From Mastigias papua (taxonomy: Eukaryota; Cnidaria; Scyphozoa; Rhizostomeae; Mastigiidae): a DNA stretch of 64,000 nt. Each line of letters opens with the position of its first letter. Positions within the stretch are counted from its first letter, which is position 1. Of this stretch, positions 20,923 to 32,839 are shown one piece after another. Position numbers and translations under genes: made by a program. The notes under the pieces were generated by a model. It did no database searches. It was not told the origin of the DNA and saw only the letters and a list, made by a program, of their open reading frames with translations. Location: assembly GCA_964019165.1 (NCBI GenBank), contig OZ025267.1:10714389-10778388 (forward strand), written 5' to 3'.

Positions 20923-21816
20923 GGGGCCAGGTCGCCTATCCGACAGTTCGATATTCCGACAGTTGGACAATAAACGTTAATTTACCTAAACATACCAAAA
21001 ATCAAGGAAAATTTCTTACAGTAGGATTAGAAAATAGTTTTCTGCTACTATGTATTAATTTGAAACAATGCTTTTGGCTCAAGCTTCTTCGTTTTTTTCC
21101 TTTCTTTGGTAATCGAGCTAAATAGCTGTTGATTCTTTTCTCTTGTCTGTTTTGAGACAATATTCACGACACTATTCGAATGATTAAAAAAATCCTTGAG
21201 AGAAAGATAATTGTTTTTCTTGGTTTGTTCATTTTTAATATTGAATAAAGAGAGCTGGAGAAAAGGGGTTTTGATCGTTTTTCAGTTAGCATACAGGGGC
21301 GTCGAAACGATTTTGAAAGTGGGGGGGGCCCTAATTAATCGGATTCATCAGGGTTGCGGATAAGCTCGGAATTCTGCTTTTTTGTGTTAGCTAGAGCATC
21401 ACATTTTAAAGTTTTCGAAATATGAACACGTACGAAATGGTCTTTTGTGGTACCTTGTTCTACAAACATATGTTGAATGATAAAAGTTCAACATCTTATT
21501 TCATTACATCTTCACCATATAACTTCTACAAAGTAGCATGTTTTATAACAAAGGATTCTAGTATTTTAATATTAGTTAGATGTTTTTACCATACGTACGA
21601 TGTGAAAGCATGCAAATAAATGCGTTCAGTGACATTTAAAGTACCGAAAGCAAGGTATTATTCATAAATGCACCTTTTCCTACAAACATACCAACTACTC
21701 CAACGCATCAAATCTGCTTAAACCAGACCTATGCTTACGCTGTGGTAACAAAAATGACACGATGCCTTTGTAAATTAATACTTTTAGAAAGTATTTGCAC
21801 AAGAACTCTATCTGAA

Positions 21817-23104
21817 TTACAGTTGCAAGTCAGATTTGGTAAAAGTTCCAAAATTGTTGTATCTAACACTATTCAACGACACAAAGTCATTGGCAACGAT
21901 GATCACATCCAAACCATCTACCAAGTCCTTGTGTGTGTGCAGGAAAGATAAGGCATTAAACCTTGACGGTGTCATGCTTGATCGCAGCCAGGTTTTGATT
22001 CTTCTTGCAACAGAAAATGATCTTTCTGGGGTAGCACTTGTGGCGGGGTTTATGAGCAGCAGTTGAATTACAATCATAACATTTGGAAACAACAACCTGG
22101 TGTCTGATGTTGTTTCTTCCATGGCTTTTAAGCTGTCATCGAAGTGGTTGACTTTTTGCTTGAAAATCTGTTTAAAAACTAGAAGCTCAGTCTTCAAAGC
22201 ACTTACATCTACATCATCAGTATACTTTGAATGCATCCAAACTAATTCATCATTGATCTCCTCTCCAGAAATGGATTTTAGCAATAACGTTTCCATATTG
22301 GCAAATACATCAAAGCAAGGCTTATTAAATCTTTCACTCAGAGCCATAATCATGCAATCAATGGCTTCAAAGTAGATTATCCGAAAGTGGTCTTGAGTTG
22401 TAGCATGTGTGCAATTTGCCACACCTGATGCGTTTCCATCCAGGTACTGAAGTATTGAATAATTTGGTTCTTTACGCTTTCGAGACAAGATTGGCTCCTG
22501 GATAAAATCATACTTTTCAGCCTTTCTGACAGTTGTTTCATAAAACAAAACAAAACTTTCATCGTTGCGCATGGTTTCAATTGTTTTCTTGGTTAATTCA
22601 GCATTTCTTTTCCCTGATAAAGCTGACATTTTGTGCGATTGAAGAGTTTTTGACAAATTGTCAGTCAAGGCGTATAGTTTGTGGCTTAGCTGTAGAGCGA
22701 AGTAAAATTCAAATTTTTCCATTTGAGATTTGCATCCAGTCACTCTGGATTTGATATCCGTTTCCAGGGATTGCGATAAACATGACAGCCAAAGTTGATA
22801 GAGAGAAGCATAGTTATCAATGATTCGCCGAAAGCAATCAGCACGAACGGTCCAACGAGTGGTAGATAATTTTGAGAGGCTGTCTGCTTTGAACAAGTCT
22901 TCTTCACTGTCCTCATGCTGCCGTTCAATATTTTCTTTGATATCTCCGAGAATTGTCTCCCGCTTTGGAGAAAACTTCACCAAAATTGCCATCTCACCAG
23001 CGGTACCCATAGCATCTTTCAAAAGCTTGCATTGTGCAGTAACATCTTTTACAGCTAAACTTAGGGAGTGAGCATGGCAGTGGGTTGCTACAGCTTTAGG
23101 CTGG
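21817..23104 (-). CDS. hAT transposase, C-terminal part (split by gypsy)
   Basis: The part after the gypsy insertion, about 427 aa. It starts with the THCHAHSLSLAVKDV block and the helical LSTTRWTVRADCFRRI region, then a long insertion domain. It ends in the hAT dimerisation segment NPATSATPERSFSVARRIK with the catalytic Glu, then RSSMTPSRFNALSFLHTHKD. The stop is at 21817-21819. The codon at 23103-23101 corresponds to 27548-27546, so both halves share one frame across the insertion. The apparent Met at 23130 lies within the LTR and is not a real start. Confidence 0.88.
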
Positions 23105-23220
23105 TGCAGTGATTTATACAAGTACTTCATGTAATATGATAGGAGTCAGTGCTTAGTTCATCTCTAAAAACGTGTGTCTTTTGTGTTACGCTCTAACATA
23201 TAAATATCAGAGAATCTACA
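23105..23220 (+). repeat. 5' LTR of the intact gypsy (116 bp)
   Basis: TGCAGTGATT...AGAATCTACA. A TATAAATA box lies at 23199-23206, only 14 bases from the LTR end. The length is short for a gypsy LTR. Confidence 0.95.
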
Positions 23221-23221
23221 A

Positions 23222-23238
23222 TGGCGACGAGATAAAAC
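23222..23238 (+). promoter_or_regulatory. Primer-binding site of the intact gypsy
   Basis: TGGCGACGAGATAAAAC, one base after the 5' LTR. The same TGGCGACGA start occurs in the decayed gypsy at 6537. Confidence 0.75.
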
Positions 23239-23250
23239 TCACCAAATCAA

Positions 23251-26200
23251 ATGGCTTCGGTAAGTAATCTTTCTCCTATGCCTCAATTTCAACCTCAATC
23301 AGATCCTACGAACACAGGAGCTAGATGGACAGCGTGGCTTGAACGATTTGAAACGTACCTAATTGCAGCGGGTGTCACAGACGAGGAACGCAAGCGAGCT
23401 TTACTGCTATACCAGGCAGGACCCGAAGTATATAAAATATTCAAAACGTTGCCCGATACAGGGGATGATAAGGATTATACGAAAGCAAAAGATGCTTTGA
23501 CCAAGCACTTCGAGCCAGCTAAAAACCCGATTTATGAAATTTATAATTTTCGCCAAGCAAAACAACGTGCTGATGAAACAATCGACCAATTTCATACGAG
23601 ATTACGTACACTTGCTCAACACTGTGATTTCTACAACACTGATTTTGAAATCAAAATGCAATTGGTTTGCAATGGTACGTCCAGTAGGTTACGGAGAAAA
23701 GCTCTTCGTGATCCCACGTATAAATTGGAGGATATGCTCATTGACGGACGGAAAGCGGAAGTTAGCTCTGCCCAAGCATCGGGAATGGAGGAAACTTTCC
23801 AAGCTTTACAGATTACTGACGCAGGTACCAGACATTCATGCTATAAATGTGGACTTTCTTTTCCGCATAAAGGCAAACCGTGCCCAGCGAAACAAGCAAT
23901 TTGCTCAAATTGCTGTATGAGAGGACATTTTGCTAAACTGTGCAGAAAACCTAAATCTGCCCCTCCAAAGCCACACCACTCATGGACGCCACGTCACAAT
24001 CAGAAACATGCCAACTTTCACGCTAAAAAGGGGTTTCGAAAAATTCAAAACGCACGACAAATTTCTAATTCACCAGAAAATGACTCTAGTTCATCAGATG
24101 ATGAATATGCCTACGCCCTGGACAAGAAACGAACACATTCCACACATAAAACTTTCCTACGTCTAAATGATTCGAATGTTAAATTTCTTATAGATACGGG
24201 GGCAACAGTCGACGTTATTGATAATCCAACATTTCAGAGCCTTCAGAAGAAAGTCAACCTTGAGCCAACGAACACGAAAATATTTGTTTACGGTTCCTCA
24301 ACGCCGTTAAAGTTGCATGGCTGTTTCCAAGCTTCAATTGAGTCCAAATCTCGCTACACAGTTTCCACTTTTTATGTCGTTGATGGACCTGGGGGTAATC
24401 TACTCAGTGCCAAGACAGCTCAAGACCTTGCTCTTATTCAATTAGTGAACACAGTGAAAGGGATAAACACAACAAAAGCGCCTCCCCAAGCCAACCAGCA
24501 CGATGTAGCGACAGTAAACAACGCTGGAAGAGAGTCAGAAATACCTCACAGTGAAGATGAAGTGATTGACAGATTACTTGAAAAGCACCAAAATGTTTTC
24601 ATCGGGGAAGGAAAAATCAAGGGACAAATGGCCAGATTACACATAAGAGAAGATGTAGCACCAGTTTTGCAGCCACAACGCAGAATACCTTATCACATGA
24701 GGAAATCTGTTTCAAAGGAACTGGAAAAGTTGATAGCGCAAGATATAATAGAGCCGGTTATAGATCAGCCTACCCCTTGGATATCTCCCATAGTATGTGT
24801 ACCAAAGAAGGACGGAGGTACAAGAATTTGCGTTGATATGCGAGAAGCCAACAATGCAATTATTAGAGAGCGACACATAATGCCAACCTTAAATGATTTT
24901 AAAGCAGCAGTGAATGGATCGAAATATTTTTCAAAGATTGACTTAAAACAAGCATACCATCAAGTAGAATTATATCCGGAAAGTCGTTTCATTACAACCT
25001 TTTCTACGCATGAAGGTCTTTTTCAATACAAAAGATTGTCGTATGGTATATCTAGCAGTGCTGAATTGTTCCAAAATATCCTACAGCGGAATTTAAGTGA
25101 CATAAAAAATGTAAAGAACATTGCTGATGACATTATTATTTTCGGAAAGAATCGCCAAGAACACGATACAGCGCTTGAAAATTGTCTAGAAAGATTGTCT
25201 GCTCTTAATATCAAAGCAAAGGGATCAAAGTGCAGTTTCTTAAAAGCTGAAATAAAATTCTACGGTCTCATATTCACTGAAAAAGGTACAAAACCAGATC
25301 CAGATCGAGTGGCAAAACTTCAGAATGTTGCACCTCCACAGAATGTGTCTGACGTAAGGAGCTTCCTAGGTATGGCCAACACCTGTAGTGATTACATTCC
25401 AAATTATGCTGCCATGACACTACCCTTGCGAGAGTTAACAAAGAAAAATGTCAAGTTCAAATGGACTCTTGTCGAGCAAAGAGCTTTTAATCAGTTAAAG
25501 CAGAAACTAACCCAAGCTCCAGTAATGGCCTATTTTGATACCCATAAACGAAACATGTTAATTGTTGATGGATCTCCAACAGGTATTAGTGGAATTCTTA
25601 CCCAACGAGACAATGGTGGAACCAGCTACAAAATTATTGCTTACGCTAGTAGAGCTCTTAGTTCAGTTGAAAGTCATTATTCTCAAACAGATATTGAAGG
25701 ACTTGCATTGGTTTGGGCCATAGAACACTTTCGATTGTTTTTACTAGGGACAGAATTTGATGTTGTGACAGATCACAAAGCCCTAGAAGCTATCTTTAAT
25801 AATCCAAAGTCGAAACCACCTGCCCGAATAGAACGATGGATTATGAGGCTTCAACCGTACAATTTTAGAGTTATTTACAAAAGCGGACTAACAAATGAAG
25901 CTGATTATTTGAGTAGACATCCAACAGATATCACACAGAAAGAGAGTTCCCAAGAACGTATAGCTGAAGAATACATCAATTACATCATAGAGCATACAAT
26001 TCCTAAATCCATGACGTTGAAGGAGATACAAGAAGAAACCAAGAACGACAGAGTACTACAGAAAGTCCAGAAAGCATTAGACACAGGAAAATGGGACACT
26101 CAGGACAAAGACATTCAGCCTTACAAGAAATGCATGGAAGAGATTACGAGCAATAAGACAAAAGATGTGTTGATGAAAGGCAGTAGAATTATTATTCCTG

Positions 26201-27348
26201 AAATTTTGCAAGATAAAGCAACGAGATTAGCACACATAGGTCACCAAGGCATTGAAAAGACAAAGAGTTTACTGAGAGAAAAGATTTGGTACCCGGATAT
26301 GAATCAAAAAGTAAGAGAAATGATAGAAGGATGTAGTTCTTGCCAAGCAGTTGGTATGAGTAACCCTGTAGAACCAATGGAAATAACACCAACTGAAGAC
26401 ATACCTTGGTACCATGTAGGGATTGACTTTTTAGGACCAATACCAAACTCTCATCAATACTTGCTAGTCGTGATTGATACATATACAAAGTTTCCAGAAG
26501 TAGAAATCGTGCATTCTACATCAATTCAAGCTGTAATTCCAAAATTGGATCGCATCTTTGCAACTCACGGGATTCCTGTTAAACTTACCAGTGATAATGG
26601 ACCACCCTTTATCACTGGCGCAGAATTTGAACGATACATGAAAGCATTGAACATTGAATGGAAAACAAGCACTCCATTATGGCCACAAGGAAACTCAAAT
26701 GTCGAAAATTTTAATAAAACGCTCATAAAAGTGTTACAAACAGCACATCTAGAGGAGAGAAACTGGAGACAAGAGCTTCAAAGATTTTTACTCTCATACC
26801 GAGTGACTCCACACGCAACTACAAAAATTGCACCGTGTGAACTGTTGTACAATAGAACAGTCAAAGGATATTTGCCAGAATTACCATCAAAGAAAGTATT
26901 AAACAAGCACAAAGAAGCGAAAGAAAATATTGAGAAAAGCAAAGAAAGAAATAAAGCAAATTATGATAAAAGACACCATGCAAAAGAATCTGACATTAAA
27001 GAAGGAGATATTGTTATTTGTCTGCAGAAGAAACGAAACAAGTTGACCCCAAAATTCAACCCAGAACGATTTACAGTAATTTCTCGAAAAGGAACAAGAC
27101 TTGTTGCGAAAAACAAATATCATATTATCACAAGAAACGTATCACACTTCAAGAAAGTAAACCGTTATGAAACCACAGAGGAAGAAGATGATTACACTGA
27201 TAGTGAAGCAAAGAATACGAACTCAAATATAGAAATAGACTTACAGAATTGTGAAGAGAATCAACAAGCTAGACTTAGACGTTCACAAAGATCAAGAATA
27301 CCAGTCCCAAGATATGGAACTTTGCTACCATCAAATTTGATCAAGTGA
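23251..27348 (+). CDS. Ty3/gypsy Gag-Pol polyprotein (1365 aa, intact)
   Basis: Domains in order (approximate residues): Gag 1-190; zinc knuckles 197-231 (CYKCGLSFPHKGKPC, CSNCCMRGHFAKLC); protease FLIDTGATVDVID at 312-324; RT with FSKIDLKQAYHQVEL at 560 and active site NIADDIIIFGK at 624; RNase H with LIVDGSPTGI at 769 and VVTDHKALEAIF near 837; integrase zinc region HIGHQGIEK...CSSCQ at 996-1031. The integrase core has VGIDFLGP (1056), TSDNGPP (1114) and NSNVENFNK (1149). All catalytic residues are present. ATG 23251 follows the primer site by 12 bases. Gag and Pol share one frame. Confidence 0.95.
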   Translation: MASVSNLSPMPQFQPQSDPTNTGARWTAWLERFETYLIAAGVTDEERKRALLLYQAGPEVYKIFKTLPDTGDDKDYTKAKDALTKHFEPAKNPIYEIYNFRQAKQRADETIDQFHTRLRTLAQHCDFYNTDFEIKMQLVCNGTSSRLRRKALRDPTYKLEDMLIDGRKAEVSSAQASGMEETFQALQITDAGTRHSCYKCGLSFPHKGKPCPAKQAICSNCCMRGHFAKLCRKPKSAPPKPHHSWTPRHNQKHANFHAKKGFRKIQNARQISNSPENDSSSSDDEYAYALDKKRTHSTHKTFLRLNDSNVKFLIDTGATVDVIDNPTFQSLQKKVNLEPTNTKIFVYGSSTPLKLHGCFQASIESKSRYTVSTFYVVDGPGGNLLSAKTAQDLALIQLVNTVKGINTTKAPPQANQHDVATVNNAGRESEIPHSEDEVIDRLLEKHQNVFIGEGKIKGQMARLHIREDVAPVLQPQRRIPYHMRKSVSKELEKLIAQDIIEPVIDQPTPWISPIVCVPKKDGGTRICVDMREANNAIIRERHIMPTLNDFKAAVNGSKYFSKIDLKQAYHQVELYPESRFITTFSTHEGLFQYKRLSYGISSSAELFQNILQRNLSDIKNVKNIADDIIIFGKNRQEHDTALENCLERLSALNIKAKGSKCSFLKAEIKFYGLIFTEKGTKPDPDRVAKLQNVAPPQNVSDVRSFLGMANTCSDYIPNYAAMTLPLRELTKKNVKFKWTLVEQRAFNQLKQKLTQAPVMAYFDTHKRNMLIVDGSPTGISGILTQRDNGGTSYKIIAYASRALSSVESHYSQTDIEGLALVWAIEHFRLFLLGTEFDVVTDHKALEAIFNNPKSKPPARIERWIMRLQPYNFRVIYKSGLTNEADYLSRHPTDITQKESSQERIAEEYINYIIEHTIPKSMTLKEIQEETKNDRVLQKVQKALDTGKWDTQDKDIQPYKKCMEEITSNKTKDVLMKGSRIIIPEILQDKATRLAHIGHQGIEKTKSLLREKIWYPDMNQKVREMIEGCSSCQAVGMSNPVEPMEITPTEDIPWYHVGIDFLGPIPNSHQYLLVVIDTYTKFPEVEIVHSTSIQAVIPKLDRIFATHGIPVKLTSDNGPPFITGAEFERYMKALNIEWKTSTPLWPQGNSNVENFNKTLIKVLQTAHLEERNWRQELQRFLLSYRVTPHATTKIAPCELLYNRTVKGYLPELPSKKVLNKHKEAKENIEKSKERNKANYDKRHHAKESDIKEGDIVICLQKKRNKLTPKFNPERFTVISRKGTRLVAKNKYHIITRNVSHFKKVNRYETTEEEDDYTDSEAKNTNSNIEIDLQNCEENQQARLRRSQRSRIPVPRYGTLLPSNLIK

Positions 27349-27409
27349 AGATAGTGACATTTTGAACATTTTAAATTTTAAACTTTGATGTTTTCATTTT
27401 GTTTTTTTT

Positions 27410-27428
27410 AAAAAAAAAGGGGGAGCGA
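27410..27428 (+). promoter_or_regulatory. Polypurine tract of the intact gypsy
   Basis: AAAAAAAAAGGGGGAGCGA directly before the 3' LTR. It is the expected primer for plus-strand DNA. Confidence 0.8.
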
Positions 27429-27544
27429 TGCAGTGATTTATACAAGTACTTCATGTAATATGATAGGAGTCAGTGCTTAGTTCATCTCTAAAAACGTGTG
27501 TCTTTTGTGTTACGCTCTAACATATAAATATCAGAGAATCTACA
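27429..27544 (+). repeat. 3' LTR of the intact gypsy (116 bp)
   Basis: Matches the 5' LTR base for base by eye and is followed by the TSD GCTGG. Confidence 0.95.
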
Positions 27545-28493
27545 GCTGGATGTTTGTGATCTGAGTTGCAACACCAGATTTGCGACCAAGCATGTTGCTC
27601 GCCCCATCATAGGTTTGCCCACGGCAGTCATTCAATGACAACTGTAGACGCATAAGAATATCTCTGATAGCATTGACAATTGTATCACTCTTGATGTCTC
27701 TGACTTCGTAGAAACCAATAAAGTCTTCATGTATTGTCAATTGATTTTCCACCCATCTTATACAAAAAGAGAGTTGCTCTTTATTGCTCACGTCTGTATA
27801 TTCATCACACATTATAGCAAAGAAGCGGCTTTGAAATATGCTTTCAAGGAGTTTACGAAGGGTATGCTGACTCATAATACGCAACAACTCATTTTGGTAG
27901 TCCTGGTGCAAATACTGTTTTGGCATTGATGATTTCTCTTTGATCATTGTAGTACTTTCACCTAATCGTTTCATAAGCTCAGGGTTATCTTTGCATCTTA
28001 GAAGCATAACTTGTCGGAAATTTTCCTCAGTTGTGTCATGCCCACGAAAAGGAAGACCCTGCCGAGCAAGAAATTGAACACAGTCGACAACCTTTAGGAA
28101 ATATTTTCTTTCTTCTGCCCGTCTTTTTAAAGCGGCGTCATTGCTCATTTCCAGCACATCTCCACATTTAGGAATGGTTATTTCAAATGTTAAAGCCAAC
28201 TCATGGCTTTTAGATTTTTGGTGCTCCGATAATTTATCAGTGGCTTTTTTCCAGTTTGTAAACCCCGATTTGGTAAAGACATCCTCTCTAATCTTAGCAG
28301 TTTTTAGGTTCCCAAGATTATCTTGTTTCATACAGATGAAACAGAATACACTGTTTGAAGCTCCATCGTAATGCAGCCAGTGATACTGATCAAACCAATT
28401 TGACTGACACGAACGTAATTTTCTACCAAAAGCCGTCTTGGGAAAAATGTAGCTGTCACTGGGCTTGAACCTTTGTGAGGGTATAGCAGCTTT
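27545..28493 (-). CDS. hAT transposase, N-terminal part (TTF finger and DUF4371)
   Basis: The frame is open from 28493, just inside a TGA at 28496-28494; no clear start is visible, so an upstream exon may exist. It begins AAIPSQRFKPSDSYIFPK, followed by a TTF-type finger (FGRKLRSCQSNWF, HWLHYDG, VFCFICMK). DUF4371 comes next, with the first catalytic Asp in FAIMCDEYTDVSNKEQ and the second in GQTYDGASNMLG. It reads directly into the half at 23104 when the gypsy and one GCTGG are removed, giving about 740 aa with the full D-D-E set. Confidence 0.88.
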
Positions 28494-28499
28494 TCATGG

Positions 28500-30410
28500 C
28501 CCTGATTGACTATGTTTTGATAATATGGGTTGAGTATCTAGGTCTTCTCTGGTCTCTCGACCAGTAGATTTCTTGAATTATGAGTAAAGGGACATCTAAA
28601 ATGCCAAAAAGGTAAGAGAAAGTGAATAGGCTTCAACTGACTATCACGTGCTAGTAAACATCTATGTACTAAACTATATATACACGCTTTTGTAAGAAAT
28701 TAGTTAACATGAAAATAGTATTCAATTTATGTTGTTTACCAAGATTTAACACCATTTCAAGCGTACGTTGAAGTTTTTGAATTGTCCATTAATGTCCATG
28801 CAACAAAGCGCTGGAAATGAATAATTTTCGCTAAGAAAGTAGTTGAGCAAGTTGCCATGCTTGAAACGTGAAAACGCTAAAAAATTTTCAATACTGAATC
28901 CAAAAAACTCTCTTGAACAAGAGTAACTTTTGTCAGTTCTAATCTCCTTGAACGGATGTGACAATGAAAATAATTCCAGAAAAACAGTTCAACACCAATC
29001 AATGTAAAGAAGTAGAAAACAGGAAAACGAAACGCTGATTCCTGCACTCGTTTATGTGAAATTTAAACTACAGGAGTACTGTCTTGTAGACCAATATTTC
29101 TCCTTTAACTCTTGTGCTAAAACTGTATTTTGCTGGTTAAAGAATTTAGACAAAAGGATTTTATGAAAAAAGCTAAGTAACATGCTCTTAGAAATAACAG
29201 CAAAAGACTTACACTTCAAACCAATCTCGATGCTGGAAAACTTCTGAATTTGTATTGTGAACGGCTCCAGTTCACGGCAGAATTCGATTCAAAAACGAAG
29301 CAAGAAGCAGGTTTTCTCAAACTTATATCCAAAATCCAAAAGATACAACTATGGTCTTTCTCAAGCACCAAGTGTACGACACGCTCCCTGAACTAAATGT
29401 TGTCCCGTCTATATATACTGAAAAGGGCTCATGATCGAAACAAAAGAATACCCTAGAATGTTCCAAATGTTGCACCACAGACTGCAACATAACGTGGGTT
29501 AAGATTTTATATTTCCAAATAAGGTTTAGATTACACGAGAAGGTTCCATGTCTCTAAATTGGGTAACAGGGTAATCGTGACCTTGCAATAAAATAGCTTA
29601 CGTAAGGCATATGCCTAATCCTTTCAAACAGAGACAGGTGCGTGGGATTCCGTGCAATACGTCTAATATATTTCTGGTAAAAGTGGGAATGCTTCATTCA
29701 ATACAGATATCGTCACGTAATAGACGACACAACAGGATTACAAGGCATGATGCAAGCAGCCTAAGTATCATTCGTGCAAGGGGGCCTTACTCTAAATGTG
29801 GCTAATATGGCTGCCTATATGCAAACTTAAGTAATAATATACTAATAATTTTTTTATTCATATAATAATAATAATAAAACTAATAATGATAATAAGAATA
29901 CTAATAGATGTATTTATACAGGTAAAGCTTTTTCAGTATCAAGATGCACTGTTATTAATAAGGGTCCCTTATTAAACTAAAACAACCTAAAACTTAAAAG
30001 TTACTCTTATTCTTTCTCTAAGTATTTGTAACAAAGTGACGCAGTGCGTATTGGCGTAAATAGTGTGTAGGGTAATAGCAAAAAGATAATCCAGAAATTA
30101 ACAGTATTACAGTATGACCACAACACAATGAAAATGGAAAAAATCTGTTCTCACAACTAAGATAGGGCTCTTTTGAATAACAAAATTGTCTGTTGACATT
30201 GTAGAAGGGTGCAAATTGGTGACCTTGCCGACAAAGAGGGGCTTCTAATTAATGGTCCATATAAAATGTCAAACGATGCTGGAACAACACGAAAGTAAGA
30301 ACCGGATCCTATCTTGTGAAAAAGAAATCAGTTTGTTTTAATATTTTTTATACTTTTTTCTTTTATGCTGCACTGCTAAAAAGTGGGTGGGCCAGTGCCC
30401 CCCGGCCCCC
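28500..30410. other. Non-coding right part of the hAT element
   Basis: AT-rich, with no supported gene; the short frames show no protein-like pattern. It may hold the promoter or 5' exons of the minus-strand hAT transposase. ATAATAATAATAA-type runs lie at 29860-29880. It ends in G/C homopolymer runs (30398-30413) before the terminal repeat. Confidence 0.5.
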
Positions 30411-30449
30411 CCGGTTTCGACACCCCTGGTATCAGAGGCGTAGCCAGCG

Positions 30450-30920
30450 GTCGTGCTGGTCGTGCTGAGCACGACTAAACGTTGTATGTAAAATAATTTC
30501 GAGTTTCATTTTAATAATAATCTGTAAAACCAGCTTTCTGAAAAGACGTTACTTGAGAGATAGCATCTCTTGTATCCCTGTCTCTGGTCGTGCTCATAAC
30601 CGAGAGAACAAAGGAACGTTGGAGAAAATATCTCTCATATCCCTGTTTCTAGTCGTGCTCTAAATTTAGAGCACGACCAAACAGAGGGTTTCCAAACAAA
30701 CAGCCATCCTGTTGACACTACTTCAGTACTACATTTGACCGTCTATATCACTGGACACTCTGTGGTTGGTCGTGCTGAAAATTCAGAGCACGCCTAGTTA
30801 TTTTGGCCCTTATAATATGTGCAGTGCATTAGTAGCCGTAGCGGGTTTTGATTGGCTTATGTGTTTCAATTTGTAACTAGTTGAAACCTTTGATCGTGCT
30901 CTTTGGCAATAGCACGACTG
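30450..30920. promoter_or_regulatory. Cluster of TCGTGCT/AGCACGA motifs, subterminal
   Basis: About nine exact copies of this heptamer in both orientations (near 30451-30475, 30588, 30652-30677, 30768, 30893 and 30911), plus one at the other end near 32613. Several face each other as small hairpins. Such arrays are typical hAT transposase binding sites; function is inferred. Confidence 0.65.
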
Positions 30921-31776
30921 CACTCAAAGGTATCGTGATTCAGGATAAAGATGCTTAATTCGTCGATTAATTATGGAACCCTACCAGCAATAGATAAGAG
31001 AATCGCGAATTTGGAAGACATCGTCTCTTGTCGAGTAGTCAAACCGTTGTTTTCAACACATTTAACTGAGAAGATGATAAGTTTCTAAGAAGACTGGCAT
31101 AGGCCGAAGTTGGTAATGACAGAGTATTATCAGATTACTGGTACGATAGAGAAGAATGGCTAAAGTGCAGTGAAGGTAGGAGCTTTGTTGGCCTTGTTTT
31201 CTTCTTTGCCCTGGGTGTTTGATTAAGCCATGGTTGTACCAAGTGCCTTTGTTCAAAGGACCCTTTCTTGCTTGAACTCAGACATTTGTTGAGGAGTAAA
31301 ATATTCCAAGAACTCTTAGGCTCTTTTTGCAGTATTTCAGTACATAAAGATATTTATAAAATTTTGCTAAGAAACCAAGAATACTTAACTTTCTCCACAA
31401 AGAACTTATCATTGGCAAAGCTGGAAAAGGCCATTCCGAATAAGAGATAAATTCCCATCATATAGCCAAGTAGAGCTAAGTTACTATTTTTTTATTGGAT
31501 ATCAAAAATAGATATTGCATCCAACTTGGTCATATTCCTTCTAGGGTATGCCTGAGTTAAGATGTGAAGAGTGATGAGTAACACAGCAATGTGATATGCA
31601 ATCCAGATTGGCTCCTACCTATCAATTCAAGAAATACTGAAAGTGAAAAGGACTAGACCCATGCCATCTCAAGGACACCTGCCTTTCATAGAAAGCTGTT
31701 GGAGTTGCCAGAGCCCTTCTTATGTTCAAATACATTGCTTCAGAGAAGGATTTGGTCAGCGGCAAGTGGCACTTGC

Positions 31777-31904
<128 letters not shown>

Positions 31905-32839
31905 CTCTTTGTCCAGTTGTTATTTAGAAGAGAGTAGGAACTGCATGAAGCTCTGCAGTTTCCCTTTCTGCCTGCTACTGATTAACTGCCTCAGTGCTAG
32001 ATGATTTCCTTCTAGATGACAAATAATGGAAAACTTGAGCAAAGAGTGAGCCCATAATTTAGTATTTTACAGCTTGCCTCAATCACAGTTATGTGGTAGT
32101 GGACAGCTGTAATGTGCCTTAGGCAGCAAGTGATGTTTGAAAAGTAAATGGTTTTAAGTCAGTTGTTTCACTGATTAAGAACTTGTTGAAAGAGTGGAAG
32201 TTTTATGTTGTTCATTTGCTACACTTATGTAATCTGTAAGAGAAGTGTATTAAGTGGATGCATCTTGTCATATGTTTAAGTATAAAAATTAGCCCACTGT
32301 ATCTATAGCCTCCTAAACCCATGATCTGAAGTCACTAAGTGGCATGTCTGTATTGTTCATTGCAGCAAGTCTGTATGCAGAAATTGTGCCACAGGGGACA
32401 CTAGGGGGCATATCCTTTCAGTAGTCTCCTTCATAAATTCTGTATGTTGTCTGAATTTGAGGAGAATTCTTTTTCTTTTTTAGCTATGTCGCTTTTTCTC
32501 ACCCTTTATTTGCATAGTTTAGTGTAGGGGCATGGCCCAAAAAAGCTTCATATACAAAAACCACGCCCAGATGAGTGGCTGGCCCGCCCATGCCTGTATA
32601 TATCTCTGATAGCACGACCAACCAATTACGGCTGGCTACGCCACTGCCTGGTATACATAGGTCAGTGTTTTTTAGAATGCACTAAATTCAGCTCCCAGCT
32701 CTAGCGCTCAACGTGGTACTTTGAAACCATTTCACACTTCCTGTACAAGCTTTGTCGTGAAGTCAGTGAATATTATTAACCCCCTGTAGCTACGGCCCTG
32801 GTGTTTTCTATAATACTCTCTCCAAGTTTCAGAAAGGAA

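Larger units (their letters stand above)
23105..27544 (+). mobile_element. Complete Ty3/gypsy retrotransposon with identical LTRs
   Basis: 4440 bp. The 116-bp LTRs (23105-23220 and 27429-27544) are identical by eye. TSD GCTGG lies at 23100-23104 and 27545-27549. The element has one uninterrupted gag-pol ORF, a primer-binding site and a polypurine tract. It is nested in a hAT transposase gene. Identical LTRs and an intact ORF mark a very recent insertion. The lineage looks like K02A2.6/Mag-type gypsy, without an env gene. Confidence 0.96.
21294..30428 (-). mobile_element. hAT transposon with DUF4371-type transposase
   Basis: 15-bp terminal inverted repeats (CAGGGGCGTCGAAAC at 21294; CAGGGGTGTCGAAAC ending at 30428) enclose a split transposase gene on the minus strand. 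The flanks GCATA (21289-21293) and GTATA (30429-30432 plus 32655, after removing the MITE) agree at 4 of 5 bases. That suggests a 5-bp TSD, as in the hAT5 group, with one change. The gypsy element is nested inside. Confidence 0.75.

Noticed and set aside
32780..32800. Terminus of another hAT element (CAGGGCCGTAGCTACAGGGG on the minus strand)
   Set aside because: Looks like a hAT end, but no partner terminus and no 8-bp or 5-bp duplication could be found nearby.
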